Part shown: positions 1-11,030 of the stretch, piece by piece
Layout: every line of letters begins with the position of its first letter
Position numbering within the stretch: position 1 is the first letter of the stretch
Source of the DNA: Xiphophorus maculatus
Lineage: Eukaryota; Chordata; Actinopteri; Cyprinodontiformes; Poeciliidae
DNA: 64,000 nt
Reading direction: 5' to 3'
Assembly: GCF_002775205.1 (NCBI RefSeq)
Contig: NC_036450.1
Location: 12,977,479-13,041,478, forward strand
Program-made: the position numbers and the translations under genes
Notes under the pieces: model-generated
Database searches by the model: none
Seen by the model: the letters and a program-made list of their open reading frames with translations, nothing else
What the model was told of the DNA's origin: nothing

Positions 1-206
1 GGTAGATAGTAATTGATCAAACAGAGGAGCACATAGCCTTCATGGATTTCAAATGCACCATTAGCTCTGCTCCTGAAACCTTTATTTTTATTGCCAATAT
101 AAAACAAAAGCAAATGTTTGCAGTCCAGTTTAAAGAATCCAAAACAGATTACAGTTTCTCTGGCTACAAGATCAATGTACCAATGGGCTGTTTGCACCTG
201 CTGCGC

Positions 207-227
207 TGACGTCACAATCGCATGCGC
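207..227. promoter_or_regulatory. CRE palindrome plus NRF1-like motif
   Basis: A perfect TGACGTCA (207-214) is followed by CGCATGCGC (219-227), just before the C-tract and the THAP-like remnant. CRE and NRF1 sites side by side are typical of TATA-less, often germline or house-keeping, promoters. The pair is present in every copy that keeps the left arm, and inverted at 49595-49615. Promoter activity is inferred. Confidence 0.5.
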
Positions 228-352
228 AAATATGCCCCCCCCCCCAGCGCTTTGAGTTACCATGACAACTAGAAAAGACAAAGTCTTATTTCAGACGCAA
301 ATAAAACAATACTATGAACATTGCTGTCTTCCTAATATAATGGGCTTTTAAG

Positions 353-494
353 TTTTCATGGATTTCCAAACGATCCTGAATTAAGAAGACGGTGGCTTGT
401 AATATTCGTCGCTACCAGTTAAAGCTAATGCAGCACAGCAAAGTTTACAGCCTTCACTTCACTCTGGATCAACTTCTTCAGCCTAAAGAAGAAG
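353..494 (+). pseudogene. THAP zinc-finger exon remnant
   Basis: In copies with an unbroken frame (3, 6 and 8) the translation reads FPNDPELRRRWLVNIRR, then SKVYSLHF. This matches the THAP pattern FP.DP.LR..W...I.R followed by CS.HF. THAP domains are C2CH zinc-dependent DNA-binding domains found in host factors and in P-element-type and Kolobok transposases. The Cys of the CS.HF motif is Tyr here, so a zinc ligand is lost. Copies 1, 2, 5 and 7 also lack one base (CTTGTAATATT against CTTGTAAATATT), which shifts the frame. A GT donor-like site follows the remnant. Equivalents: 5583-5724, 10821-10963, 26681-26822, 31913-32055, 37142-37283 and 42371-42485; copy 4 lacks it. Confidence 0.65.
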
Positions 495-561
495 GTAAAG
501 GAGCCTCCTGTGTTATTTCCATGGACTCACTTCTGTATTCAGCCTGAAAGAGAGTTTATGG

Positions 562-1834
562 CAGGGGTGTCCAAACTTTTTGCAAAGAGGGCCAGATTTG
601 ATAAAGTGAAGATGCTCGGGGGCCAATAGTTTGCTCGGACATTTTTTAACTACAAAAGTTTCATGCAAATACACACTGTTATAAAAGAATTTTCATTGTC
701 ACAATTATCTTTATTTTTCAAATGACAAAATAACCAAATATAAGCCACTCAGGCAAATGAGAACAACTCTAAAAACCCAAATTCTGCCTTTCATTCATAT
801 CTGGAGAGTCAGATAACATTGAACAAACTGTATGAAATACCTTAAATTTACATGAGTTTAAAAATATCTTTGCCTCAAGAACATTTTAAACAGGAGTTAT
901 AAGTAATGCAAAGTTGTCTATTATTATTAAATCTTAAAACAAGTGAATTTTGCTCTTGTCATTTACAATATCTTTCAGAAAGTAATAGTTTGTCACATCT
1001 ACAGGTTCATAACATCAACAGTAATAACCAAATCTTACTCAAGAGTTTAATAAAATTAAGTGCCATAAATGTTCGATTCGCTCTTCACTGCTGATAGTGA
1101 CAGACGTTGCCGTTCAAAACACTCAGTTTCATGTCTTCAACTCTCAGTGCCACACTGTTACATGCCAGGCAAACATTCGCAAATTCTTGCTTCTTCTCAG
1201 GGCAAAATGTTCTCCACCATTTTCATAACAGTCTTTGATAAATGTACCTCCAGTAGAAGGTTTGCCATGTTTAGCTATTAACATTAACATCGTAGCTTGC
1301 TTTGGTGGTATTTTCTTTTGACTCACAGGCCCGCGTGAAGAATCGCTGTTGCGATGCCAGTGCAGCTTGGAGCTGCTTCAGTTTTTCAGCACGGTCACTT
1401 CCTGTTAGCTTGTTGTATGTGTTAGCATGTTTACTCTGGAAGTGTCTCTTTACGTTGAAATCCTTAAACAAGGCAACCGTCTCATTACAAATTAGACAAG
1501 CACAATCGCCCTGATTTTCAGTGAAGAAGTGTTATAATTCCCATCTCTCTTGAAAGCGGCGGCCCTCACTGTAAACTTGTTTTCTTTGCAGTGGCCATGG
1601 CAGAAATGAATGGAGAGCGGTTCGCTGCACGGAGGCAGAGACTGATAGTATTAAAGTGGTGCTGCCACCATTTGGTGAAAGGAGGAATTACAGTTTCAAG
1701 TTTTATGATTTATTTATTCTGTTTGACAGTGCAGGCGGGCCATAAATAATACATTATAAGACCGAAGCTGCGGGCCGTATGAAATCTGACCGCGGGCCGT
1801 GATTGGCCCTCGGGCCGGACTTTGGACATGCCTG
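562..1834 (-). mobile_element. Non-autonomous hAT (Charlie-like) element, copy 1
   Basis: The ends are CAGGGGTGTCCAAA and, reverse-complemented, CAGGCATGTCCAAA, typical of hAT-Charlie inverted repeats. Both sides carry the same 8-bp duplication GTTTATGG (554-561 and 1835-1842), the hAT hallmark. The minus strand between about 1530 and 1130 keeps fragments of a transposase N-terminus: a BED-like zinc finger with CLIC followed by HFQSKH, then LIAKHGKP and TFIKDC, broken by frameshifts. These resemble the ZBED/GTF2IRD2-type hAT transposases. The catalytic core is missing, so the element would need transposase supplied in trans. The unoccupied site is preserved near 48802. Confidence 0.93.
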
Positions 1835-2298
1835 GTTTATGGGAACCAGAGAGCAGACCAGAGCCAGACAGCGAGCAACTGATCCGCCTGTACACACTGC
1901 TGTAAACACCGTCCTGCTTCACAAGAAGCATGCAAAACTAATAAAGCGAAATAACACGGAGACCTTAAGGAACACGGCCATATTTTTCTAAAAGCAACAA
2001 CTTTGAACCTGAACAGTCAGCTGAACTAGAACTCCGACACCAGAGCTGCTCTACTGTTAAGCTATGGGCTTGTTGTGCTTCAGAAGCAAAAAGCCTAAAC
2101 CGTAAAATCCCCATTACTTAGTCTCTGACACTAACGACAATAAACCACATAATATACTTGAAAACAAGGTAAAAACATTGTCCGTTAGAATGGATGAAAA
2201 ATGTTTAGATACTTAAATAGCACATTTTTACAAGAAAAATGTCTATCATAAGCTAAAGCTAATGTTAGCCACAAAGTTTAAAGAAAGTAAAACTCACC

Positions 2299-2495
2299 TT
2301 CGTATCTGTGTATAACGAGGCGAACATCTTAAAACCTTTCTCCAGCTTACTTGTCGGGGCTTCATGTACATCATTAATTGTTACCTTGGACAAGCCCTGC
2401 AAATACCCAGTGTAAAGAGCCTTTTTCAATAGATCGGAAAAGATTGAGCCGCTTTTCCCCGAACGCGGAAGCTGAGGTGCAAAGAGCTCAACAGT
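2299..2495 (-). other. Exon-like minus-strand ORF with splice donor, in every unit
   Basis: On the minus strand a frame of about 65 codons is open and ends in KMFASLYTDTK at a consensus donor (AAG|GTGAGT). A possible acceptor (CTCTTTGCACCTCAG) lies at its start, after position 2471. Recognisable pieces include SIFSDLLKKALYTGYLQG and EAPTSKLEKGFK. The diverged terminal copy at 49262 keeps LEKGFKMFASLYTDTK and the donor, with the sequence upstream replaced by THAP-like sequence, so this stretch has stayed open while neighbouring DNA diverged. The hAT element would lie in the downstream intron. I do not recognise the protein and see no partner exon. Donor-side exon starts in the other copies: 7529, 12767, 23396, 28626, 33859 and 39087. 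Confidence 0.4.
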
Positions 2496-2509
2496 TCAGA
2501 GTTTCTCAT

Positions 2510-2804
2510 AAATCCTTTATTGTCACTATTTAAATATCATATTCATTGTTCCAGGTAGGGGAAGCCATGCTTTGCTGCATTTTACAATGAACTTAAGTTT
2601 TATATCCAGACTATCAAAGACAAAAAATAGCTATTAAAACTATTGAAATCTGTACTGCTTTGAATGAACAGTTGGGAACCGAAGCCCCGTAGCTTTTTCT
2701 TCATCTTGAATATATTTATCTGTATTTGTTTTTTTTCTGGAGGCAGAACAAATGTTTCACTCTGTCGTTGTACAGTTTGTCTGTGAATAAAGTTTAAAAA
2801 AAAA
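2510..2804 (+). other. 3'UTR-like segment ending in AATAAA and an A-run
   Basis: An AT-rich non-coding stretch ends TGAATAAAG, then TTT and nine As at 2796-2804. That looks like the 3' end of a polyadenylated transcript copied into DNA, and it lies immediately before the coiled-coil ORF. The same arrangement occurs in all copies. No coding part of a source transcript is recognisable. Confidence 0.4.
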
Positions 2805-2857
2805 CATCCCCCCTCCCCCACACCCAACAGACTTCTTGTGGCTTTGATGTCACAGTG

Positions 2858-3562
2858 ATGTCACTCATTCTGTCTATGACATCACTGGCGGCTGCCTTTG
2901 TATTCCCAGATTCCACAGAGAAATTCATTTGCAGTTTGAACCAGAGAGCAAAGATGGAAGAACAAAATTTTTTGTTGACAAAAATTACCAATTTACAGAT
3001 GGACCACAGCAAGATGCAGAAGGAGAACCAAGAGCTTCAGATAATCGTGGAAAGTCTGAGGATTAAACTGGAGCGACTTAACAGAACGGACGAGACACAC
3101 AACTGGCTAAAGGAAAATAAAATACTTATAAATTCAAATGCATATTACAAGAAACAAATCAGAAAAATTCCTCTGGACCTGGAGAAAGCAAATGCAACTA
3201 TACTACAACTAAGATGTGATTATGAAGACAAATTAAGAAGAAAACATACACTGGAAGAGGAACAGAAAAAAGTGAGCCGAACTGTAGCGGCCGATTTAAG
3301 AGCAAAAACAGAAAAAATCGAGTGGCTAGAGAGAGAAAATGGAGAGTTAAATAAAGAGATTGTAGCGCTGAAGATAAAAAATGAGAGGATCAAATCCAGG
3401 GTGGCAGAAAAAAGCAAAGATGTCCAGCAAAGGGAAGAACCGGTCAGGGAAAATATCCAGGAAGAGAAACCATCAGCATGTCAGAGAGTAGGGAGAATTT
3501 TTATGAATATGTACAATTCAGGAACGTTGCGGTATTGGGTGCCACCCTGGATTTTTTTTTAA
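2858..3562 (+). CDS. Array coiled-coil protein, copy 1
   Basis: An intronless ORF of 234 codons from this ATG. A second ATG at 2954 has a better Kozak context (A at -3, G at +4) and would give 201 residues starting MEEQNFLLTK; I consider that the more likely start. From MEEQNF to about residue 200 the protein is almost all charged helix with heptad-like Leu/Ile spacing (for example LQIIVESLRIKLERLN and ENGELNKEIVALKIKNERIK), so it should form a long coiled coil. The tail is different in character: Cys, then GRIFMNMYNSGTLRYWVPPW, aromatic and hydrophobic. No signal peptide is convincing; the short N-terminal extension LAAAFVF is the only hydrophobic patch. Two TGATGTCA and one TGACATCA CRE-like motif lie around the first ATG. 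I do not recognise the family. It is open in all seven copies, but the copies are too similar to prove selection. Confidence 0.6.
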   Translation: MSLILSMTSLAAAFVFPDSTEKFICSLNQRAKMEEQNFLLTKITNLQMDHSKMQKENQELQIIVESLRIKLERLNRTDETHNWLKENKILINSNAYYKKQIRKIPLDLEKANATILQLRCDYEDKLRRKHTLEEEQKKVSRTVAADLRAKTEKIEWLERENGELNKEIVALKIKNERIKSRVAEKSKDVQQREEPVRENIQEEKPSACQRVGRIFMNMYNSGTLRYWVPPWIFF

Positions 3563-4637
3563 CAGAAAAGGATATTTTGGGTTGCTGGAAATGTTGCAGG
3601 GTATGATACTGTTGGATCTGGTCGTTTTGATTACCTGCAGTTGTTTGCGTCTCGATTGGTTTTGTCGTGTCTCGATTGGTTTTGTCTGTTTTGATTATCT
3701 ACAACTGAGAGTAAATTCTCTTTTAAAAGAAAAGCGTGAATGAGTTGATCGCGTTCGCGTTAAAAGAAATCCTGTGTAAGAAACGCTGTGAATCCTGGGC
3801 TCTAACAGCTGAAACTAAACGGCTTTAACTTTATGCTGTTGTGATGATAATTGGATGGCGGAGTCCAGCGAGCAGCCGCTTAAATCCGTCTTAAAAGTTT
3901 CATTCGGTAAAAAAAAGGGCGGCGGAGTCCTGCGTGAAGACGCTTCAGCTCCATAACTGAAGTGTGATTGGAGGTATAAACACCTTTAGGTATTTTATCT
4001 CATTTAAAGTAACGGGTTTGGAAGGAGCAAACCAATTGTGGATGCAGAGGCAAGAATCCTCCACTGGTTAGAGTCCAAGAAAGGATTACCACGATTGGTA
4101 TTTTTAATTGTTACCCACTATAAAAAAGAAACCAGTTTTTAGAACAGCCTAGGTGTTGACAAACTGGTCTAAATTGTTTAAAATGGGTAAAAATAGCAGG
4201 AAGTGGAGAGAAGTGTTTCAATATGTGTTCGTTTAATTTCTTTTATAAATGAATTCATTTAAATTGTCCGGAATGGTAGAAAAATAACTGCAGTACTGGA
4301 GAATACACAGCAGATGGCGGCATAGCAACCATTGAACGAATTACTGCTTTATAGTTCAACAGTAAATGTTAATCAAAAGATTAACAGCAGTGAAAATATT
4401 GGGAGTGTGTTGAAGGGCAGGACCCTGATAAAATACAAAATATCTGAATAAATGGATAGTAAAGTACAGGAAAAAAGGTTAATTAAATACTAAAATAGAA
4501 CGAGAACTATAGGATAAAATGATAAACGAAAGAAAGAGCCAAGAAATTAAGAAAACAGAAGATTGTGATGACAATGTGTTGGCAAATAAATAGATGACTA
4601 AATGAAAAACTAACTAAATAAATACAGGAATAAGTAG

Positions 4638-4663
4638 ATGAATATAATAAAAATTATATTCAT
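4638..4663. repeat. Perfect 11-bp inverted repeat (hairpin) in the unit
   Basis: ATGAATATAAT and ATTATATTCAT flank an AAAA loop. The hairpin is present in all complete units. In copy 3 the unit breaks off one base before the end of the left stem (15116), where the retroviral segment begins. Confidence 0.8.
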
Positions 4664-5791
4664 TCCTGTAACAGACAGGAATGTGAAACACAAGAAAGGG
4701 GAATATGAAAGTTTTTTAAGAAGGAAAAGGATGAGCAAACTTTAAACAGTTAAAGTTTCATAGAAAGAAAAATAATGATGAAAACTACTAGCTCATGGTT
4801 TGCAGGAATTAACAAACTGAGTAGTAGGTTTGGTAAGTAGACATATGTGGTGATTTAGAAATAAGGAGAAAGGCAAGGAGCAAGTGAGTCAAAGTGAGAG
4901 AATGGAAAGATGATTTGAACAAATATCAAATTAAAATGATTATTGTGCTCAAGGTTGCTCTCATAGCAGTTTGGAAGAACTTAATAACTGGAAATAGAAA
5001 ATAGAGAAACAGCTAAAATGCTTTGCATGGTCCAAAGGATGTTTATAAAAATCTGAGTAATAATTATATAGAATTATAAGAATTAAAAAATTAAAACCCA
5101 ACAAGCTGCAGCTGATTCTGGACATCTTAACATTCTTTTAATAATGAACAAAACTTTATTAAGATAGAGAAATATTAAATCTACAGGACTTACTTTTAAT
5201 TGATTCAGTGAAACTAAAACTAACTCTCTTGGTAGATAGTAATTGATCAAACAGAGGAGCACATAGCCTTCATGGATTTCAAATGCACCATTAGCTCTGC
5301 TCTTGAAACCTTTATTTTTATTGCCAATATAAAACAAAAGCAAATGTTTGCAGTCCAGTTTAAAGAATCCAAAACAGATTACAGTTTCTCTGGCTACAAG
5401 ATCAATGTACCAATGGGCTGTTTGCACCTGCTGCGCTGACGTCACAATCGCATGCGCAAATATGCCCCCCCCCCCAGCGCTTTGAGTTACCATGACAACT
5501 AGAAAAGACAAAGTCTTATTTCAGACGCAAATAAAACAATACTATGAACATTGCTGTCTTCCTAATATAATGGGCTTTTAAGTTTTCATGGATTTCCAAA
5601 CGATCCTGAATTAAGAAGACGGTGGCTTGTAATATTCGTCGCTACCAGTTAAAGCTAATGCAGCACAGCAAAGTTTACAGCCTTCACTTCACTCTGGATC
5701 AACTTCTTCAGCCTAAAGAAGAAGGTAAAGGAGCCTCCTGTGTTATTTCCATGGACTCACTTCTGTATTCAGCCTGAAAGAGAGTTTATGG

Positions 5792-7065
5792 AAGGCGTGT
5801 CCAAACTTTTTGCAAAGAGGGCCAGATTTGATAAAGTGAAGATGCTCGGGGGCCAATAGTTTGCTCGGACATTTTTTAACTACAAAAGTTTCATGCAAAT
5901 ACACACTGTTATAAAAGAATTTTCATTGTCACAATTATCTTTATTTTTCAAATGACAAAATAACCAAATATAAGCCACTCAGGCAAATGAGAACAACTCT
6001 AAAAACCCAAATTCTGCCTTTCATTCATATCTGGAGAGTCAGATAACATTGAACAAACTGTATGAAATACCTTAAATTTACATGAGTTTAAAAATATCTT
6101 TGCCTCAAGAACATTTTAAACAGGAGTTATAAGTAATGCAAAGTTGTCTATTATTATTAAATCTTAAAACAAGTGAATTTTGCTCTTGTCATTTACAATA
6201 TCTTTCAGAAAGTAATAGTTTGTCACATCTACAGGTTCATAACATCAACAGTAATAACCAAATCTTACTCAAGAGTTTAATAAAATTAAGTGCCATAAAT
6301 GTTCGATTCGCTCTTCACTGCTGATAGTGACAGACGTTGCCGTTCAAAACACTCAGTTTCATGTCTTCAACTCTCAGTGCCACACTGTTACATGCCAGGC
6401 AAACATTCGCAAATTCTTGCTTCTTCTCAGGGCAAAATGTTCTCCACCATTTTCATAACAGTCTTTGATAAATGTACCTCCAGTAGAAGGTTTGCCATGT
6501 TTAGCTATTAACATTAACATCGTAGCTTGCTTTGGTGGTATTTTCTTTTGACTCACAGGCCCGCGTGAAGAATCGCTGTTGCGATGCCATGTGCAGCTTG
6601 GAGCTGCTTCAGTTTTTCAGCACGGTCACTTCCTGTTAGCTTGTTGTATGTGTTAGCATGTTTACTCTGGAAGTGTCTCTTTACGTTGAAATCCTTAAAC
6701 AAGGCAACCGTCTCATTACAAATTAGACAAGCACAATCGCCCTGATTTTCAGTGAAGAAGTGTTATAATTCCCATCTCTCTTGAAAGCGGCGGCCCTCAC
6801 TGTAAACTTGTTTTCTTTGCAGTGGCCATGGCAGAAATGAATGGAGAGGGGTTCGCTGCACGGAGGCAGAGACTGATAGTATTAAAGTGGTGCTGCCACC
6901 ATTTGGTGAAAGGAGGAATTACAGTTTCAAGTTTTATGATTTATTTATTCTGTTTGACAGTGCAGGCGGGCCATAAATAATACATTATAAGACCGAAGCT
7001 GCGGGCCGTATGAAATCTGACCGCGGGCCGTGATTGGCCCTCGGGCCGGACTTTGGACATGCCTG
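5792..7065 (-). mobile_element. Non-autonomous hAT element, copy 2
   Basis: Same insertion at the same unit position as in copy 1, so it was duplicated with the unit. The left end has decayed to AAGGCGTGTCCAAA; the GTTTATGG duplications remain. The zinc-finger fragment is interrupted by a one-base insertion near 6590. Confidence 0.93.
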
Positions 7066-8088
7066 GTTTATGGGAACCAGAGAGCAGACCAGAGCCAGAC
7101 AGCGAGCAACTGATCCGCCTGTACACACTGCTGTAAACACCGTCCTGCTTCACAAGAAGCATGCAAAACTAATAAAGCGAAATAACACGGAGACCTTAAG
7201 GAACACGGCCATATTTTTCTAAAAGCAACAACTTTGAACCTGAACAGTCAGCTGAACTAGAACTCCGACACCAGAGCTGCTCTACTGTTAAGCTATGGGC
7301 TTGTTGTGCTTCAGAAGCAAAAAGCCTAAACCGTAAAATCCCCATTACTTAGTCTCTGACACTAACGACAATAAACCACATAATATACTTGAAAACAAGG
7401 TAAAAACATTGTCCGTTAGAATGGATGAAAAATGTTTAGATACTTAAATAGCACATTTTTACAAGAAAAATGTCTATCATAAGCTAAAGCTAATGTTAGC
7501 CACAAAGTTTAAAGAAAGTAAAACTCACCTTCGTATCTGTGTATAACGAGGCGAACATCTTAAAACCTTTCTCCAGCTTACTTGTCGGGGCTTCATGTAC
7601 ATCATTAATTGTTACCTTGGACAAGCCCTGCAAATACCCAGTGTAAAGAGCCTTTTTCAATAGATCGGAAAAGATTGAGCCGCTTTTCCCCGAACGCAGA
7701 AGCTGAGGTGCAAAGAGCTCAACAGTTCAGAGTTTCTCATAAATCCTTTATTGTCACTATTTAAATATCATATTCATTGTTCCAGGTAGGGGAAGCCATG
7801 CTTTGCTGCATTTTACAATGAACTTAAGTTTTATATCCAGACTATCAAAGACAAAAAATAGCTATTAAAACTATTGAAATCTGTACTGCTTTGAATGAAC
7901 AGTTGGGAACCGAAGCCCCGTAGCTTTTTCTTCATCTTGAATATATTTATCTGTATTTGTTTTTTTTCTGGAGGCAGAACAAATGTTTCACTCTGTCGTT
8001 GTACAGTTTGTCTGTGAATAAAGTTTAAAAAAAAACATCCCCCCTCCCCCACACCCAACAGACTTCTTGTGGCTTTGATGTCACAGTG

Positions 8089-8793
8089 ATGTCACTCATT
8101 CTGTCTATGACATCACTGGCGGCTGCCTTTGTATTCCCAGATTCCACAGAGAAATTCATTTGCAGTTTGAACCAGAGAGCAAAGATGGAAGAACAAAATT
8201 TTTTGTTGACAAAAATTACCAATTTACAGATGGACCACAGCAAGATGCAGAAGGAGAACCAAGAGCTTCAGATAATCGTGGAAAGTCTGAGGATTAAACT
8301 GGAGCGACTTAACAGAACGGACGAGACACACAACTGGCTAAAGGAAAATAAAATACTTATAAATTCAAATGCATATTACAAGAAACAAATCAGAAAAATT
8401 CCTCTGGACCTGGAGAAAGCAAATGCAACTATACTACAACTAAGATGTGATTATGAAGACAAATTAAGAAGAAAACATACACTGGAAGAGGAACAGAAAA
8501 AAGTGAGCCGAACTGTAGCGGCCGATTTAAGAGCAAAAACAGAAAAAATCGAGTGGCTAGAGAGAGAAAATGGAGAGTTAAATAAAGAGATTGTAGCGCT
8601 GAAGATAAAAAATGAGAGGATCAAATCCAGGGTGGCAGAAAAAAGCAAAGATGTCCAGCAAAGGGAAGAACCGGTCAGGGAAAATATCCAGGAAGAGAAA
8701 CCATCAGCATGTCAGAGAGTAGGGAGAATTTTTATGAATATGTACAATTCAGGAACGTTGCGGTATTGGGTGCCACCCTGGATTTTTTTTTAA
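8089..8793 (+). CDS. Array coiled-coil protein, copy 2
   Basis: Same 234-codon ORF and same protein sequence as copy 1 (Arg-Ala-Lys before the internal Met, Lys-Val-Ser in the middle). The internal stronger start is at 8185. Confidence 0.6.
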   Translation: MSLILSMTSLAAAFVFPDSTEKFICSLNQRAKMEEQNFLLTKITNLQMDHSKMQKENQELQIIVESLRIKLERLNRTDETHNWLKENKILINSNAYYKKQIRKIPLDLEKANATILQLRCDYEDKLRRKHTLEEEQKKVSRTVAADLRAKTEKIEWLERENGELNKEIVALKIKNERIKSRVAEKSKDVQQREEPVRENIQEEKPSACQRVGRIFMNMYNSGTLRYWVPPWIFF

Positions 8794-11030
8794 CAGAAAA
8801 GGATATTTTGGGTTGCTGGAAATGTTGCAGGGTATGATACTGTTGGATCTGGTCGTTTTGATTACCTGCAGTTGTTTGCGTCTCGATTGGTTTTGTCGTG
8901 TCTCGATTGGTTTTGTCTGTTTTGATTATCTACAACTGAGAGTAAATTCTCTTTTAAAAGAAAAGCGTGAATGAGTTGATCGCGTTCGCGTTAAAAGAAA
9001 TCCTGTGTAAGAAACGCTGTGAATCCTGGGGTCTAACAGCTGAAACTAAACGGCTTTAACTTTATGCTGTTGTGATGATAATTGGATGGCGGAGTCCAGC
9101 GAGCAGCCGCTTAAATCCGTCTTAAAAGTTTCATTCGGTAAAAAAAAGGGCGGCGGAGTCCTGCGTGAAGACGCTTCAGCTCCATAACTGAAGTGTGATT
9201 GGAGGTATAAACACCTTTAGGTATTTTATCTCATTTAAAGTAACGGGTTTGGAAGGAGCAAACCAATTGTGGATGCAGAGGCAAGAATCCTCCACTGGTT
9301 AGAGTCCAAGAAAGGATTACCACGATTGGTATTTTTAATTGTTACCCACTATAAAAAAGAAACCAGTTTTTAGAACAGCCTAGGTGTTGACAAACTGGTC
9401 TAAATTGTTTAAAATGGGTAAAAATAGCAGGAAGTGGAGAGAAGTGTTTCAATATGTGTTCGTTTAATTTCTTTTATAAATGAATTCATTTAAATTGTCC
9501 GGAATGGTAGAAAAATAACTGCAGTACTGGAGAATACACAGCAGATGGCGGCATAGCAACCATTGAACGAATTACTGCTTTATAGTTCAACAGTAAATGT
9601 AAATCAAAAGATTAACAGCAGTGAAAATATTGGGAGTGTGTTGAAGGGCAGGACCCTGATAAAATACAAAATATCTGAATAAATGGATAGTAAAGTACAG
9701 GAAAAAAGGTTAATTAAATACTAAAATAGAACGAGAACTATAGGATAAAATGATAAACGAAAGAAAGAGCCAAGAAATTAAGAAAACAGAAGATTGTGAT
9801 GACAATGTGTTGGCAAATAAATAGATGACTAAATGAAAAACTAACTAAATAAATACAGGAATAAGTAGATGAATATAATAAAAATTATATTCATTCCTGT
9901 AACAGACAGGAATGTGAAACACAAGAAAGGGGAATATGAAAGTTTTTTAAGAAGGAAAAGGATGAGCAAACTTTAAACAGTTAAAGTTTCATAGAAAGAA
10001 AAATAATGATGAAAACTACTAGCTCATGGTTTGCAGGAATTAACAAACTGAGTAGTAGGTTTGGTAAGTAGGCATATGTGGTGATTTAGAAATAAGGAGA
10101 AAGGCAAGGAGCAAGTGAGTCAAAGTGAGAGAATGGAAAGATGATTTGAACAAATATCAAATTAAAATGATCATTGTGCTCAAGGTTGCTCTCATAGCAG
10201 TTTGGAAGAACTTAATAACTGGAAATAGAAAATAGAGAAACAGCTAAAATGCTTTGCATGGTCCAAAGGATGTTTATAAAAATCTGAGTAATAATTATAT
10301 AGAATTATAAGAATTAAAAAATTAAAACCCAACAAGCTGCAGCTGATTCTGGACATCTTAACATTCTTTTAATAATGAACAAAACTTTATTAAGATAGAG
10401 AAATATTAAATCTACAGGACTTACTTTTAATTGATTCAGTGAAACTAAAACTAACTCTCTTGGTAGATAGTAATTGATCAAACAGAGGAGCACATAGCCT
10501 TCATGGATTTCAAATGCACCATTAGCTCTGCTCCTGAAACCTTTATTTTTATTGCCAATATAAAACAAAAGCAAATGTTTGCAGTCCAGTTTAAAGAATC
10601 CAAAACAGATTACAGTTTCTCTGGCTACAAGATCAATGTACCAATGGGCTGTTTGCACCTGCTGCGCTGACGTCACAATCGCATGCGCAAATATGCCCCC
10701 CCCCCCCCCCCCCAGCGCTTTGAGTTACCATGACAACTAGAAAAGACAAAGTCTTATTTCAGACGCAAATAAAACAATACTATGAACATTGCTGTCTTCC
10801 TAATATAATGGGCTTTTAAGTTTTCATGGATTTCCAAACGATCCTGAATTAAGAAGACGGTGGCTTGTAAATATTCGTCGCTACCAGTTAAAGCTAATGC
10901 AGCACAGCAAAGTTTACAGCCTTCACTTCACTCTGGATCAACTTCTTCAGCCTAAAGAAGAAGGTAAAGGAGCCTCCTGTGTTATTTCCATGGACTCACT
11001 TCTGTATTCAGCCTGAAAGAGAGTTTATGG

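Larger units (their letters stand above)
1..5230 (+). repeat. Tandem array unit, copy 1 (5230 bp)
   Basis: This is the first whole unit in the window; the same sequence restarts at 5231. The phase is arbitrary because the array enters from the left edge. In order the unit holds a CRE/NRF1 motif pair with a C11 tract, a THAP-like exon remnant, a hAT element (562-1834), a minus-strand exon-like ORF (2299-2495), a 3'UTR-like segment ending in AATAAA and A9 near 2804, and a coiled-coil ORF (2858-3562). From 3563 to 5230 I see no gene: it is AT-rich, with a doubled 17-bp motif TCTCGATTGGTTTTGTC near 3651-3689 and an 11-bp hairpin at 4638-4663. This copy differs from the others at a few sites, for example an intact CAGGGGTG end on the hAT element and GTTAATCAAAAG where others read GTAAATCAAAAG. 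Confidence 0.97.
5231..10461 (+). repeat. Tandem array unit, copy 2 (5231 bp)
   Basis: Nearly identical to copy 1 over its full length. The C-tract is also 11 bases. A one-base insertion near 6590 (GCCATGTGC against GCCAGTGC) shortens the hAT zinc-finger reading frame found in the other copies. The stretch after the coiled-coil ORF (8794-10461) again shows no gene. Confidence 0.97.

Noticed and set aside
906-1281. Short plus-strand ORFs repeated in each unit
   Set aside because: They are antisense shadows of the hAT transposase relic or its non-coding DNA.
5083-5511. 142-codon minus-strand ORF across the unit junction (and its shorter versions in other copies)
   Set aside because: It runs through the variable C-tract, so its length changes between copies (142 or 120 codons), and it has no domain-like pattern. 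Most likely chance.
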